This document shows, piece after piece, positions 32,807-41,738 of a stretch of DNA of 58,708 nt. The translations under genes and the position numbers were made by a program. The notes beneath the pieces were generated by a model. That model did no database searches. It had not been told where the DNA came from and saw only the letters and a list, made by a program, of their open reading frames with translations. Origin of the DNA: Candidatus Aminicenantes bacterium. GTDB lineage: Bacteria > Acidobacteriota > Aminicenantia > Aminicenantales > UBA4085. How positions within the stretch are numbered: position 1 is the first letter of the stretch; each line of letters starts with the position of its first letter. Location: positions 1 through 58,708 of the forward strand of contig JAPKZJ010000075.1 in NCBI GenBank assembly GCA_026393855.1, given 5' to 3'.

Positions 32807-33172
32807 TCAGAGCCTCGGAAACTCCTTGACGGTTCTCTCATCGTGGATTTGGCCGGTATGGGTCGTGCCGAGAGGTTCGATCACCAAGACATGCACTTCT
32901 TCACGAGGGTCGGTTTTCGGACAATGCGCGACTCCCCGCGGCACCAAAATGACCTCACCTTGCCGGACCATGACGGTACGGCTTTCGAAACACATCTCCA
33001 TATCGCCTTTGACGACGTAAAAAAACTCGTCGCCGTTATCGTGCCTGTGCATGACGAATTCGCCTTGGATTTTCGACAGGTACACCTGCAGGCTGTCGCC
33101 CTCCGCGATCACGTGCGGATGCCATTGTTTCGTAAAAAGCGCTAGCTTCTGAGCCAGGTTGACGGATTCCAT
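32807..33172 (-). CDS. Small cupin-domain protein
   Basis: The 121-aa product is a single cupin domain with metal ligands HRHDNGDEFFYV (H-x-H, then Glu) and a late His in VPRGVAHCP, so it keeps the 3-His/1-Glu pattern. It has no signal sequence. The ATG follows GAGGAGG. It sits at the start of a run on the minus strand that continues with the exported MBL protein. Such lone cupins include small dioxygenases, isomerases and binding proteins; I do not choose among them. Confidence 0.82.
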   Translation of the reverse strand: MESVNLAQKLALFTKQWHPHVIAEGDSLQVYLSKIQGEFVMHRHDNGDEFFYVVKGDMEMCFESRTVMVRQGEVILVPRGVAHCPKTDPREEVHVLVIEPLGTTHTGQIHDERTVKEFPRL

Positions 33173-33401
33173 TGATGGACCTCCTCAAGGACCGTCGGTC
33201 CGGTTTCCGATCGCCCCTGGGTTTCCGGGGATGGCTTTCGACCAGACCGTTCTTGGGCCTCTCGCCATGTATAACGACGCCAGGGCCGCAAATTGAAATG
33301 CCGGGATCCCGGGGATTTCGTATTTTATTCTTTTTCTATCGCTTAAGGAAAGCCCGGGAGTTCGCCCCAAGGGCCGGCCCCCCGCGGGCCGTGATTCGAT
33401 G

Positions 33402-33429
33402 TTGCGTCCAGTCCTCGAATGCGTATGAT
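33402..33429 (+). promoter_or_regulatory. Possible promoter of the KAS III-like gene
   Basis: TTGCGT (33402-33407) and TATGAT (33424-33429) are 16 bases apart, just ahead of CGGAGG (33445-33450) and the GTG start at 33460. The rest of the gap from 33173 shows no gene. Confidence 0.4.
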
Positions 33430-33459
33430 ATATTTGGAAATTCACGGAGGCCGGATATC

Positions 33460-34542
33460 GTGAGCGACAAACTTCACTCGATCATCGTGGGAACTGGCAG
33501 CTACATCCCGGAGCGCCGAGTGGCCAACTCGGATTTCCTCAATCATCAGTTCTACGACGCCTCCGGGAACCGGCTGACCAAGTCCAACGAGGAGACGATC
33601 CGCAAGCTGGAGGAGATCACCGGGATCGCCGAGCGCCGCTACGTAAACGACGACCAGTTCGCCTCCGACATCGCCGCCCTGGCCGCCGAGGGCGCCCTGG
33701 CCGGCTCGGGGATCGACCGCGAAAGCCTGGACTATATCATTGTGGCCCATGATTTCGGGGATGTCCGATCCGACAACCCCCGCTCCGATTTCGTGCCCAC
33801 CCTGGCCGCGCGCGTCAAGCACCGCCTGGGCATCGCCAACCCCCGCACCGTCGCCTACGACCTGGCCTTCGGCTGTCCGGGCTGGCTGCAAGGAGTAATT
33901 CAGGCCGATTATTATCTGCGGTCCGGCGACTGCCGGCGGGCCATGGTCATCGGCACGGAGACCCTGTCGCGCGTCTCCGACGCCCATGACCGGGATTCGA
34001 TGATCTACGCCGACGGAGCCGGAGCGACGATCCTGGAAGCCGTCGCGGGCGAAAAGCCCGTCGGCATCCTGGCCCATGCCGTCCGGTCAGATACCATCGA
34101 CCACGCCTATCTGCTTTCGATGCAGCGCTCCTACCATCCCGAGCCGGGCGACGAGCGGATCTACCTCAAGATGGACGGCCACAAGCTCTACGAATACGCC
34201 CTGAAGACCGTGCCGATCGTCATCCGGGAGTGCCTGGACCGGGCCGGCCTGGCGCTCGGCGACATCCGCAAGGTGTTGATTCACCAAGCCAACGAGAAGA
34301 TGGACGAGGCAATCCTGAAGCGCGCCTTCAAACTGGCCGGCATCGCCGAAGTCCCGACAGACATCATGCCCATGACGATCTCCTGGCTGGGGAACAGCTC
34401 CGTAGCCACCCTGCCGACGCTGCTGGATCTGCTGATCAAGGGCCGGCTGGAGGATCATACCCTGCCCGACGGCTCGGACATCCTCTTCGCCTCGGTCGGC
34501 GCGGGCATGAACATCAACGTCGTGGCGTATCGCCTGCCCTGA
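33460..34542 (+). CDS. 3-oxoacyl-ACP synthase III-like protein (KAS III / FabH family)
   Basis: The start at GTG 33460 is set by CGGAGG; the long in-frame extension upstream (to 33172) is not protein-like. The 360-aa product has the full KAS III triad: C139 (AFGCPGW), H275 (LIHQANEKM) and N312 (GNSSVATLP). The N-terminus SIIVGTGSYIPERRV and the arrangement match FabH-like enzymes that condense an acyl-CoA with malonyl-ACP. No other fatty-acid gene is next to it, and a role in a special lipid or starter unit is as likely as FabH itself, since the essential FabH is usually within a fab cluster. Confidence 0.88.
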   Translation: MSDKLHSIIVGTGSYIPERRVANSDFLNHQFYDASGNRLTKSNEETIRKLEEITGIAERRYVNDDQFASDIAALAAEGALAGSGIDRESLDYIIVAHDFGDVRSDNPRSDFVPTLAARVKHRLGIANPRTVAYDLAFGCPGWLQGVIQADYYLRSGDCRRAMVIGTETLSRVSDAHDRDSMIYADGAGATILEAVAGEKPVGILAHAVRSDTIDHAYLLSMQRSYHPEPGDERIYLKMDGHKLYEYALKTVPIVIRECLDRAGLALGDIRKVLIHQANEKMDEAILKRAFKLAGIAEVPTDIMPMTISWLGNSSVATLPTLLDLLIKGRLEDHTLPDGSDILFASVGAGMNINVVAYRLP

Positions 34543-34564
34543 ATCGGACGGGGCCGCCGGCTGG

Positions 34565-35008
34565 TCAATATTTCAAAAGCCCGGTGTGGTAGACGAGCTT
34601 CCAGCCCTCGGGCATGAGGGTGTAGCCTTTACAGGCCCGCCCATACCAATGGAAATCCTCACCGCTCGTCTTGTGCCGCCAGAGGGTGTCCACATCGACC
34701 ACGGCCAAGGCGCCGTCGCCTTCCACGGAGAGCTGAATGCGGCGGGTGACGCGGCGGTTATGCACCAGCCGGTAGTCATCGAAAAGCTTCTGCCAGCCTT
34801 CTCGCCAGCGCTCCCGCTGGAAGCGCCCTTGGGGGAAGACCCAGGCGACGGGGTCGTGGGCCAGGTTGTCCGGAGGCCAGGGCCAGACCATGTCCGGATG
34901 GAAGAGGGAAACCAACAGCTCCGCGTCCTGCGTGTCCCAGGCCCTGGTCTCCAGGTCCACCAGGCCCTGAATCGTCGCTTCCAGCGCGTGTTTTTCCGTC
35001 TCGTTCAT
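34565..35008 (-). CDS. SnoaL/NTF2-like protein
   Basis: The 147-aa product shows the NTF2/SnoaL pattern: an N-terminal helix (EATIQGLVDLETRAWDTQDAELLVSLF), HPDMVWPWP, and the beta-sheet with DVDTLWRHKTSGEDFHWYGRAC and GWKLVYHTGLLKY. The fold is shared by ketosteroid isomerases, dehydratases and binding proteins, and no catalytic Asp can be proved here. There is no signal sequence. The ATG follows GGGAGG. It lies 22 bases after the upstream DUF1579-like gene on the same strand, so the two form a short operon. Confidence 0.78.
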   Translation of the reverse strand: MNETEKHALEATIQGLVDLETRAWDTQDAELLVSLFHPDMVWPWPPDNLAHDPVAWVFPQGRFQRERWREGWQKLFDDYRLVHNRRVTRRIQLSVEGDGALAVVDVDTLWRHKTSGEDFHWYGRACKGYTLMPEGWKLVYHTGLLKY

Positions 35009-35030
35009 GATCGTCCTCCCGAGCCCCCGG

Positions 35031-35570
35031 CTATTTCTTGATCAGCCAGCCCCGCGTGTACTCCTTGAAATCCTGTCCGGGCATAGCCATGGAGAAGATG
35101 TTCAGCACTTTACCGTCGGCGGCGAGTTCGTAGCTCAGGCGGAAACGCGGTCCCTTGGTCCCCGGCGCAGACTCGAAGACGGCCCGGCCGGGTCCCGTCG
35201 GCGGCAGTAGGACGTAATGGATGACATGGCTTTCCATGTCGAAATAGTCGGCCTTCAAGCCCGGCTCGCCCGCCTCGCCATAGAGGATCATTAGATCCTG
35301 ATGGGAGACGCCTTTGGCCTCGCCCGGCTTGGGTGCATATTCGGCCCAATTCTTGCGAACCAGAATGTTCTCATTCAGCTCGAAGGCAAACGTGCAGCCG
35401 CCGCGGCCTTCCCCGGGCGCCCCGGATCCCAGCCCCTCCCAGGTCCCGACCAAAAACTTCAGCGGAGTCCAATTCGGGGGTACGGGGGCAGGGGCCTGGG
35501 CAAAGGCCGGGGAAGCCGCCAGGGCCAAGAGGGCGGCCCAGCCGATCACGCGCATCATTTTCTTGTTCAT
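35031..35570 (-). CDS. Exported DUF1579 / lipocalin-like protein
   Basis: The 179-aa product has a signal sequence (MNKKMMRVIGWAALLALAASPAFAQA) and a beta-barrel-like body that begins LKFLVGTWEGLGSG, the usual first strand of DUF1579 and the heme-binding THAP4-type beta-barrels. A second strand pair (SHQDLMILYGEAGEPGLKA) fits. The function is unknown; small hydrophobic ligands are likely in this fold. The following SnoaL-like gene overlaps in role by position only. Nothing odd in composition. Confidence 0.72.
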   Translation of the reverse strand: MNKKMMRVIGWAALLALAASPAFAQAPAPVPPNWTPLKFLVGTWEGLGSGAPGEGRGGCTFAFELNENILVRKNWAEYAPKPGEAKGVSHQDLMILYGEAGEPGLKADYFDMESHVIHYVLLPPTGPGRAVFESAPGTKGPRFRLSYELAADGKVLNIFSMAMPGQDFKEYTRGWLIKK

Positions 35571-35699
35571 GAATCTAGTTTATCAAAAATCCCCAAGCCG
35601 CGCCTGCCCCCGGGCCCGGCCTGGCAATCCATGCCCAGACGCGGTATCGTACGCTTCCGGCGCCGGCCGCCGGAGATTCTCGTAGCCGGGAGGTGGACG

Positions 35700-37205
35700 A
35701 TGCCGAAATCGGAAAGGACGCGTGTGCGACGGGCTCTATGGGCCACCGCAATTCTCGGAAGCCTGTGCCTTCCCGTCGGAGCCCAGTCGCGTCCCGACGC
35801 CCGGTCGGGACTGGATTCGATTTTCGCCGACGCCAAGCAGGCCTTCTTCGAGACCCTGGGCGGGATCCTCGAGCGCCATCCCATGAAGCCCCAGCTCGAT
35901 CCCAACGATCTGTCCAGGCTGTCGAAGGCCTCGACGGAAATCCCCTTTCTGTTCGAGCGGTTGATGGTTTTCGCTTATCAGAAAGACGAGCCCCGCTACC
36001 TGCAATGGGCCGCCCGCGGAGACGCGGAATCGATGGCGGCCTTCCGCCGCGCCTTCACGGAGCTGGCCCGGGACTATGCGGCCCGCTTCGTCGGCTCGCT
36101 TTTTCGCAAAAACCGCCTATTCGACTTCGAGATGGCGCTCCCCCACAACCGCGGCAAGTCCCGACTCGGGTTGGTCCTTCAGAGCCTCGGATGCGAGGCC
36201 CGGAGTGACCGCCCCGACATCCCTAAGGACCGCTGGTTCAGCAACGCGATTAAGCCGGAATACACTTCCCAGTGGGCCATCGACGCTCTCAACGTCCGTC
36301 CCTGCTGGCCCCAGAGCAAGGGCGCCGGAGTCGTGGTCGCGGTCATCGATTCGGGCATCGATCCCTTCAATTCGCTGTTCAAGGACAGGACCGTCCCCGG
36401 CTTCAACTTTCTGCCGCGGACCACACCGCCCTGGTCCGGCGAGAATCCCCCGATGATCGACTGGGGCATGCACGGCACGGGCTGTTCCTCGGCGGTCCTG
36501 GCCGTGGCGCCGGACTGCCGGATCATGCCCGTCCGGGCCCATGACGGGGACACGATGAACGATCCGGCCTACGATTACTGGATCTACGAGTCCATCGCGG
36601 CCGGCATCTATTACGCCGTCCACCACGGAGCCCAGGTTATCTCGCTGAGCGCGCCCTTGCCCGCGACCGAGCGGATCTTGGTCGAGGCGGTCCGGTACGC
36701 CTATCGCGAGAACGTCCCCCTCTGCACCTCGGCGGGAAACATCTCCCGGGTCCAGTTCGGTGTGCGCCTGGAGGATCAGCAGTTCAAGGCCATCGGTAAA
36801 GAAGTCATCCTCGCGGGCGGCGTGGCCCGGGAGGGCGCCTTGATCCGGCCTTGGCCGATCACGGTCCCGCACGAAGAGATCGACGTCGCCACCCCCTCGG
36901 AGGACGTCTACGTGATCGTCCCGGTCTATATGAAAGACCTGCAGGACATGGCGGTGGCCGGGACATCGCTGTCGGCCCCCCTGGCGGCGGGTGTCGCGGC
37001 GCTCCTGCGGAGCGCAGCTCCGCCATCGCCGGACCTCCTGAAAACGCCCGGCGGATACGCCCGCCTGGTCGAGCGGAGCCTGACCGAAGCGGCCCGGCTG
37101 GATGTTCTCGGCTTGACCGAGCCGGACGACGTCGTCGGCCACGGGCTCGTCGACGCCTTCGGCTCGCTACGGATCATCAGCGAGCTGCTCTCTGGAAAAC
37201 GCTGA
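35700..37205 (+). CDS. Exported subtilisin-family serine peptidase (S8)
   Basis: The 501-aa product starts at ATG 35700, after GGGAGG; the long extension before it is not protein-like. It has a signal sequence (hydrophobic core about residues 11-25), a roughly 180-aa N-terminal region of helical character, then the peptidase domain with D217 (VIDSGID), H258 (GMHGTGC), Asn of the oxyanion hole (TSAGN) and S423 (AGTSLSAPLAAG). All catalytic residues are present, so it should be active. The N-terminal part may be a propeptide or a binding domain. It is separated from neighbours by about 130 and 425 bases, so it is transcribed on its own. Confidence 0.9.
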   Translation: MPKSERTRVRRALWATAILGSLCLPVGAQSRPDARSGLDSIFADAKQAFFETLGGILERHPMKPQLDPNDLSRLSKASTEIPFLFERLMVFAYQKDEPRYLQWAARGDAESMAAFRRAFTELARDYAARFVGSLFRKNRLFDFEMALPHNRGKSRLGLVLQSLGCEARSDRPDIPKDRWFSNAIKPEYTSQWAIDALNVRPCWPQSKGAGVVVAVIDSGIDPFNSLFKDRTVPGFNFLPRTTPPWSGENPPMIDWGMHGTGCSSAVLAVAPDCRIMPVRAHDGDTMNDPAYDYWIYESIAAGIYYAVHHGAQVISLSAPLPATERILVEAVRYAYRENVPLCTSAGNISRVQFGVRLEDQQFKAIGKEVILAGGVAREGALIRPWPITVPHEEIDVATPSEDVYVIVPVYMKDLQDMAVAGTSLSAPLAAGVAALLRSAAPPSPDLLKTPGGYARLVERSLTEAARLDVLGLTEPDDVVGHGLVDAFGSLRIISELLSGKR

Positions 37206-37629
37206 AATTAGGTCGGCCCGGGAGAAGAGGCCCGAATAATTTGAATCATTTCCCATCGCCGGGGGATGGTCAGGCGGAACATTGATCGGCCAACGGCGAA
37301 ACCGCGCGGGTTTAGTCTTTTTCGCGAACCTCTTCGAGGGAACCTGGCTTTGCAGGCGCCGAGGGATGTTTTTAAATTCCGAAGGCGCTCAACACTTTTG
37401 ATTTTATTGATATCACCACCCCGGCCCCTCCTTCAAGGAGGGAGCAGGTCTGCGCCTTCGGCTGCAAGTGGCGAGGCGAGTAGCGTGAAAAAGGCGTGAA
37501 AAACCCGCGCCGCCGGGCCGATCACTGTGACGCCAGGCCCCGGCGATGGGAGCCGCACAAAAATACGTTCCTCTAGAAGTGATGAGACAAGGTGCTGCAT
37601 CGTTTAATAAATGAGAGGACAGGACGGCC
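37206..37629. other. Intergenic region without a recognised gene
   Basis: No open frame here looks like a protein. The clearest structure is the 17-base palindrome at 37426-37442 (arms CCCTCCTT and AAGGAGGG around one base), followed by a G+C-rich stretch to about 37520. A weak -10-like TTTAAT near 37603 and the GAGAGGA site belong to the gene at 37630. Confidence 0.5.
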
Positions 37630-38748
37630 GTGTCACATATTAAATATTGGATTCTCGGGCTGTTTATCCTGGCCGGCGCGGCTTTCGGCCCGGCCTGCTC
37701 CAAGTCGCGAACGGACCAGCCGACGACGGTCACAGAATCGGGCCTCCAAGTCGTCAAGAATCCGTCCCGGCCGACGCACGGGAAAGCCTCTTTGAGCCTG
37801 ACGGAGGAGTTCGCCTTGAGCGGCCGGACGGAGGGGGACGACTCCTTCGAGACCATCGACAGCTTCGCCGTGGACGCAGATGGGACGATCTTTCTGTGCG
37901 ACGAAGAAGCGGCCCTGATCAAGGTCTTTTCGGGCGAGGGCGCGCTCCTGGGCTCGTTTCCGACGTCCGGCCCGGAGCAAGGCGGACTGGAGCGCCCGCA
38001 TATCGCCGGGATCTCCTCCGGCGGGGAGCTGGCCGTCGAGAGCGGGGGGCACCGGAAGCTCGTCTTCTACTCCAGGGACGGACGCCCGGTGCGAGAGACT
38101 TCGCTGGCTGGCCGCAACATCTTCCGCCTGAGTGTCGACGGCCGAGGCCGCATCCTGCTCCATCATTACCGTTACGTCCGGCCGAACGTGCTTTATTATG
38201 TCCGCCTCTATGACGACGGCCTCAAGGAGATTAAGACCTACGGCCAGTCCTGGGAGCCGCAAAGCGTCGGCAACGCTCTCTACGCCTATCTTCCGATTCT
38301 GTGGTGGACGATCGACGCCCGGGGCGGAGTCGTCTATGGCAATCCTCAAAGATATGAGATCCAGGTCTTCGACCCCGAGGGTGTGACCGTCCGTATCATC
38401 CGCAAAGAGCATCACGCCGTCCCGATCAGCGAAGCCGAGAAAGAGGCTTACCAGAGGGAATACGCCAAGGCTCCCTATGTGCGTATCCATTTTCCGGAAG
38501 CCCATTCGGCCTATCAAAAATTCACGGTCGACGAACAAGGCCGGATCTATGTCATGACCTGGGAGCGGGCCCCGGGCGGGGTCGGTTATTGGTACGATGT
38601 CTTTGACGAGAAGGGTATCTACACGGCCCGCATCCCCCTGAGCCGGATGCCCCAGATTTGGTCCGGCGACCGTCTCTACACGCTGGAGCGATACGCCTCC
38701 GGGAAAGTGGTCCTGACGCGGAACCGCTTCGAATGGACGCTGCGCTGA
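37630..38748 (+). CDS. 6-bladed beta-propeller lipoprotein
   Basis: The 372-aa product starts at GTG 37630, with GAGAGGA upstream. It has a lipoprotein signal (GPACSKS, lipidation at C23) and 6-bladed propeller strands: FAVDADGTIFLCDEEAALIKVFSGEGALLG, IDARGGVVYGNPQRYEIQVF and VDEQGRIYVMTW (each cited in part). The family is common in Bacteroidetes- and Acidobacteria-type genomes. A second lipoprotein of the same kind is at 39329-40501 on the other strand, with only a cyclophilin gene between them. A surface or periplasmic binding role is inferred. Confidence 0.75.
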   Translation: MSHIKYWILGLFILAGAAFGPACSKSRTDQPTTVTESGLQVVKNPSRPTHGKASLSLTEEFALSGRTEGDDSFETIDSFAVDADGTIFLCDEEAALIKVFSGEGALLGSFPTSGPEQGGLERPHIAGISSGGELAVESGGHRKLVFYSRDGRPVRETSLAGRNIFRLSVDGRGRILLHHYRYVRPNVLYYVRLYDDGLKEIKTYGQSWEPQSVGNALYAYLPILWWTIDARGGVVYGNPQRYEIQVFDPEGVTVRIIRKEHHAVPISEAEKEAYQREYAKAPYVRIHFPEAHSAYQKFTVDEQGRIYVMTWERAPGGVGYWYDVFDEKGIYTARIPLSRMPQIWSGDRLYTLERYASGKVVLTRNRFEWTLR

Positions 38749-38824
38749 AGCGGGCGCCGATAGGCAAAACCCGCCGATTCTGGTATCTTGGACGGGCCGA
38801 TAATTCAAACAGGAGTCCCCATCC

Positions 38825-39310
<486 letters not shown>

Positions 39311-39328
39311 GGCCGAACGGTCCGAGCC

Positions 39329-40501
39329 TCAGTTCCAAATCATACGCAAGACTTGGAGCTGTTTGAAACCGCCGGGCTTTTCTTGGACTAAATACAAGCG
39401 ATCGCCCCTGATGAGGGCTTGGACCATGCCCACTCCCTCGGCGCGAACATTCAGGCTCCGCCGGGCGACAAAGACCCCGGTCTGATCAAAAACGTCAAAA
39501 ATGAATTCGTTGGGGCTAGCACCGAGTTCATAAGTCATGACCCAAAGCCGGCCATGATCATCGGGGAAGAAGGCTTGGAAGGGATGCCAAGAGTCTGGGA
39601 AATACACCTTTTTCGCGTAGGCCGGCATGCCCTCTTCATACGGTTTGAGAAATTTTAGCCGATATTCGTCGGAGACCGGAACGGGGGCGAACTCTTTCCG
39701 GATCTTTCGGATCAACCTGCCTCCGAAATCGAAAACGAGAATCTCGTAGCCTCGCTCGGAGTTGCCGACATAAATCCGGTCGCTCGACGCCTGCCCCAGG
39801 AATATCCATTTGATTCCGTTGATGTACTTTTCAGGGATTTTCTCGAGGACTCGGGAATTGGGCGCCTTCTCGAAGCGATCCAGTTCCTTCACGAGCTTGA
39901 AATTCGAGTCATACAGGCCGAGGCTGAGCGCGAAATATTTGGCTTGGGGGTTCCCGGCATCCAACCGGGTAGCCAGACACCCTCCGCTGGCGAGAGGCAG
40001 GATTGTCTCGAAGCCGAACGGACTTATATCCTCGGCGAACTTGCCCTCCGGAGTGAAAGCGTGGACTTTATTTTTGGGCGATTCTAGGATCCATATCCTC
40101 CCACCGGAAGCGGCCCGGAGATCGTTGGGGTATTCCGACTCGCCGGGACCTTGTCCGACGCGGCCGAAGGAGCCGATGAATTTGCCCTCGGCGGAAAACC
40201 GGCGGACGAGGTTTCCTTGCCGATCGGGGGGAGCGAGAATATAAATGCGCCCGTCGGCATCCGCGTCGAAGCGATAGATATCCGTCAGGCCCGAGGCGGC
40301 CACGGCGTCGTCTTCGGTATCGATCCGAAAGATCTCCTGGAGAGAAAGATTCAAAGTCCCTCTCTCCGGGAGGTTGGGCAGCTGATGATTCGTAACGATT
40401 TCGATGCCGTTTTCAACGATTTTATCGACCGCCTCTCGCTTCCCGCCGCAAAAACATGTTGATAAAACAACCAAAGCCAAGAAAATCGTTTGCGGTTTCA
40501 T
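39329..40501 (-). CDS. 6-bladed beta-propeller lipoprotein
   Basis: The 390-aa product begins MKPQTIFLALVVLSTCFCGGK, a lipoprotein-type signal with lipidation at C16 or C18. Repeats include YRFDADADGRIYILAPP, FSAEGKFIGSFGRVGQGPGE and DDHGRLWVMTYELG. GRVGQGPGES is the same hallmark as in the propeller at 28505. The ATG at 40501 follows GGGGGG. A perfect 22-bp palindrome lies 57-78 bases upstream of the start and may control it. It converges with the cyclophilin gene (18-base gap). Likely on the cell surface. Confidence 0.82.
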   Translation of the reverse strand: MKPQTIFLALVVLSTCFCGGKREAVDKIVENGIEIVTNHQLPNLPERGTLNLSLQEIFRIDTEDDAVAASGLTDIYRFDADADGRIYILAPPDRQGNLVRRFSAEGKFIGSFGRVGQGPGESEYPNDLRAASGGRIWILESPKNKVHAFTPEGKFAEDISPFGFETILPLASGGCLATRLDAGNPQAKYFALSLGLYDSNFKLVKELDRFEKAPNSRVLEKIPEKYINGIKWIFLGQASSDRIYVGNSERGYEILVFDFGGRLIRKIRKEFAPVPVSDEYRLKFLKPYEEGMPAYAKKVYFPDSWHPFQAFFPDDHGRLWVMTYELGASPNEFIFDVFDQTGVFVARRSLNVRAEGVGMVQALIRGDRLYLVQEKPGGFKQLQVLRMIWN

Positions 40502-40557
40502 GTCGCCCCCCCTTTAAACACGACATTCCTCCCTGCCCGGGCGGGATTTTTAAGCAC

Positions 40558-40579
40558 TTCGATCGTATATACGATCGAA
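40558..40579. promoter_or_regulatory. Perfect 22-bp palindrome upstream of the propeller lipoprotein gene
   Basis: The arms TTCGATCGTAT and ATACGATCGAA meet without a spacer. The site is 57-78 bases upstream of the ATG at 40501 and is A+T-rich within its context, as expected for a dimeric regulator operator. It is also a possible transposon or regulatory end; nothing else supports that. The rest of 40502-40724 has no recognised gene. Confidence 0.55.
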
Positions 40580-40724
40580 ATACCTATCATCGTACACATT
40601 TGCTAAATTAATGGGGAGTTGGATTCTCTCGATTGCCAACCTAGGTGGAATCAAACCCCTCCGGCCGAGACACGGCCCAATCCATTAAACGCCGTTCAAT
40701 ATTTGGGGATGCACCGTTAGAAGA

Positions 40725-41738
40725 TTAGGCCAGGGCCGCCTCGGCCATGGCGGCCACGTTGCGAGGCGGGATGTTGGGCAGGATGGCCTCGTGGCTGGGG
40801 CTGCAGATCCAGCGCGGCCCGAAGAGCCCGCGCAGACGCCTGACTTCGGCTCGGATCGCCTCCGGCGTGCCGTTGACCAGCAATTCCTGAGTATCCACAC
40901 CGCCCAAAAAAGCGATTTTTCCACCGAACTCCGCGGCCAGCCGCTCGGCCTCCATCCGTCCCGCCCTCGCCTGGAGCGGGTGCAGGCATTCGACACCGGC
41001 CTCGATAAGCCTGGGGATGACCCGGTAGATCGAGCCGCAGGAGTGGAGGATGACCTGATGGCCGGCCGCGTGGGCCTGGTCCGTCAGGCGCCGGAACCAG
41101 GGCAGGATGAACTCGTCGAAGTGGCGGGGGCTGATCAGGCAATCGATCTGGGTTCCGAAGTCGTTGCCGAAAAAATATCCGTCCATGAGGCCTCCGGCCC
41201 GGGCGAAGAACCGGCGGTTGGCTTCCAGATAGAATTCGCAGACCCGGGCCGTGACCGCGTGGACAACCTCGGGGTGGGTCTGCATCTTGATGAAATAAGC
41301 CTCCATGCCGAGCAGGTCCATGACGTTGTGGAAGAAGGGGGCCCAGAAGCCGCTGGCCCGGTAGTAGGAGCCGGTCGCCTCGAGCTCGGCCAGGCATTCG
41401 TCGAAGTTCAGGTATTCGGGGTCGGGCCACTCAAAGGCGGCGACATCGGCCTCGGTCTCCGCTCCCGCCAAGGGTCCCGCCTCGCCGTGGAACCGCTTGA
41501 ACTCCGAGGCGTCGAACAGCCCGCGCCCGCGCGGATCGCGGTATCCGGAGGCGCGGTATTGCGGCGTGATCCAGCGGAAATCGTCACCCAGCTTGCGCCG
41601 CAGCTCCTCCTCGCCCCCCGTGCCGAAGTAGCGGTGCAGGATCGGCCAAGTCTCGGGATGCGGGTTGCCCAGCCAGAAGCCGCAGCGGTCGACGGGCCGG
41701 CCGGCAATGATCCCGCGGACGATGTCGCGGCCGGTCAT
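40725..41738 (-). CDS. URO-D-family protein (MtaA/UroD-like), copy 3
   Basis: The 337-aa protein has H232-x-C234-G (ILHSCGSIYRVI) and, near the C-terminus, RWICSPSHEAILPNIPPRN. This copy alone keeps a cysteine at the place of the third zinc ligand of MtaA-like methyltransferases. It is clearly of the URO-D/MtaA family and unlikely to be HemE. The start overlaps the GH2 gene's stop by 4 bases (ATGA), so it is the last gene of an ABC-transporter/GH2 operon. No corrinoid-binding gene is in the window, so a cobalamin methyl transfer is not proved. Confidence 0.82.
   Translation of the reverse strand: MTGRDIVRGIIAGRPVDRCGFWLGNPHPETWPILHRYFGTGGEEELRRKLGDDFRWITPQYRASGYRDPRGRGLFDASEFKRFHGEAGPLAGAETEADVAAFEWPDPEYLNFDECLAELEATGSYYRASGFWAPFFHNVMDLLGMEAYFIKMQTHPEVVHAVTARVCEFYLEANRRFFARAGGLMDGYFFGNDFGTQIDCLISPRHFDEFILPWFRRLTDQAHAAGHQVILHSCGSIYRVIPRLIEAGVECLHPLQARAGRMEAERLAAEFGGKIAFLGGVDTQELLVNGTPEAIRAEVRRLRGLFGPRWICSPSHEAILPNIPPRNVAAMAEAALA

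Noticed and set aside
33172-33459. An in-frame N-terminal extension of 96 codons on the KAS III-like gene.
   Set aside because: It is rich in Pro, Arg and Gly, has no family likeness, and the GTG at 33460 has a promoter-like pair and CGGAGG ahead of it.
40640-40700. A T-arm-like stretch that might be a decayed tRNA.
   Set aside because: No acceptor stem, D arm or anticodon arm can be folded around it, and the T-loop lacks the usual TTC.
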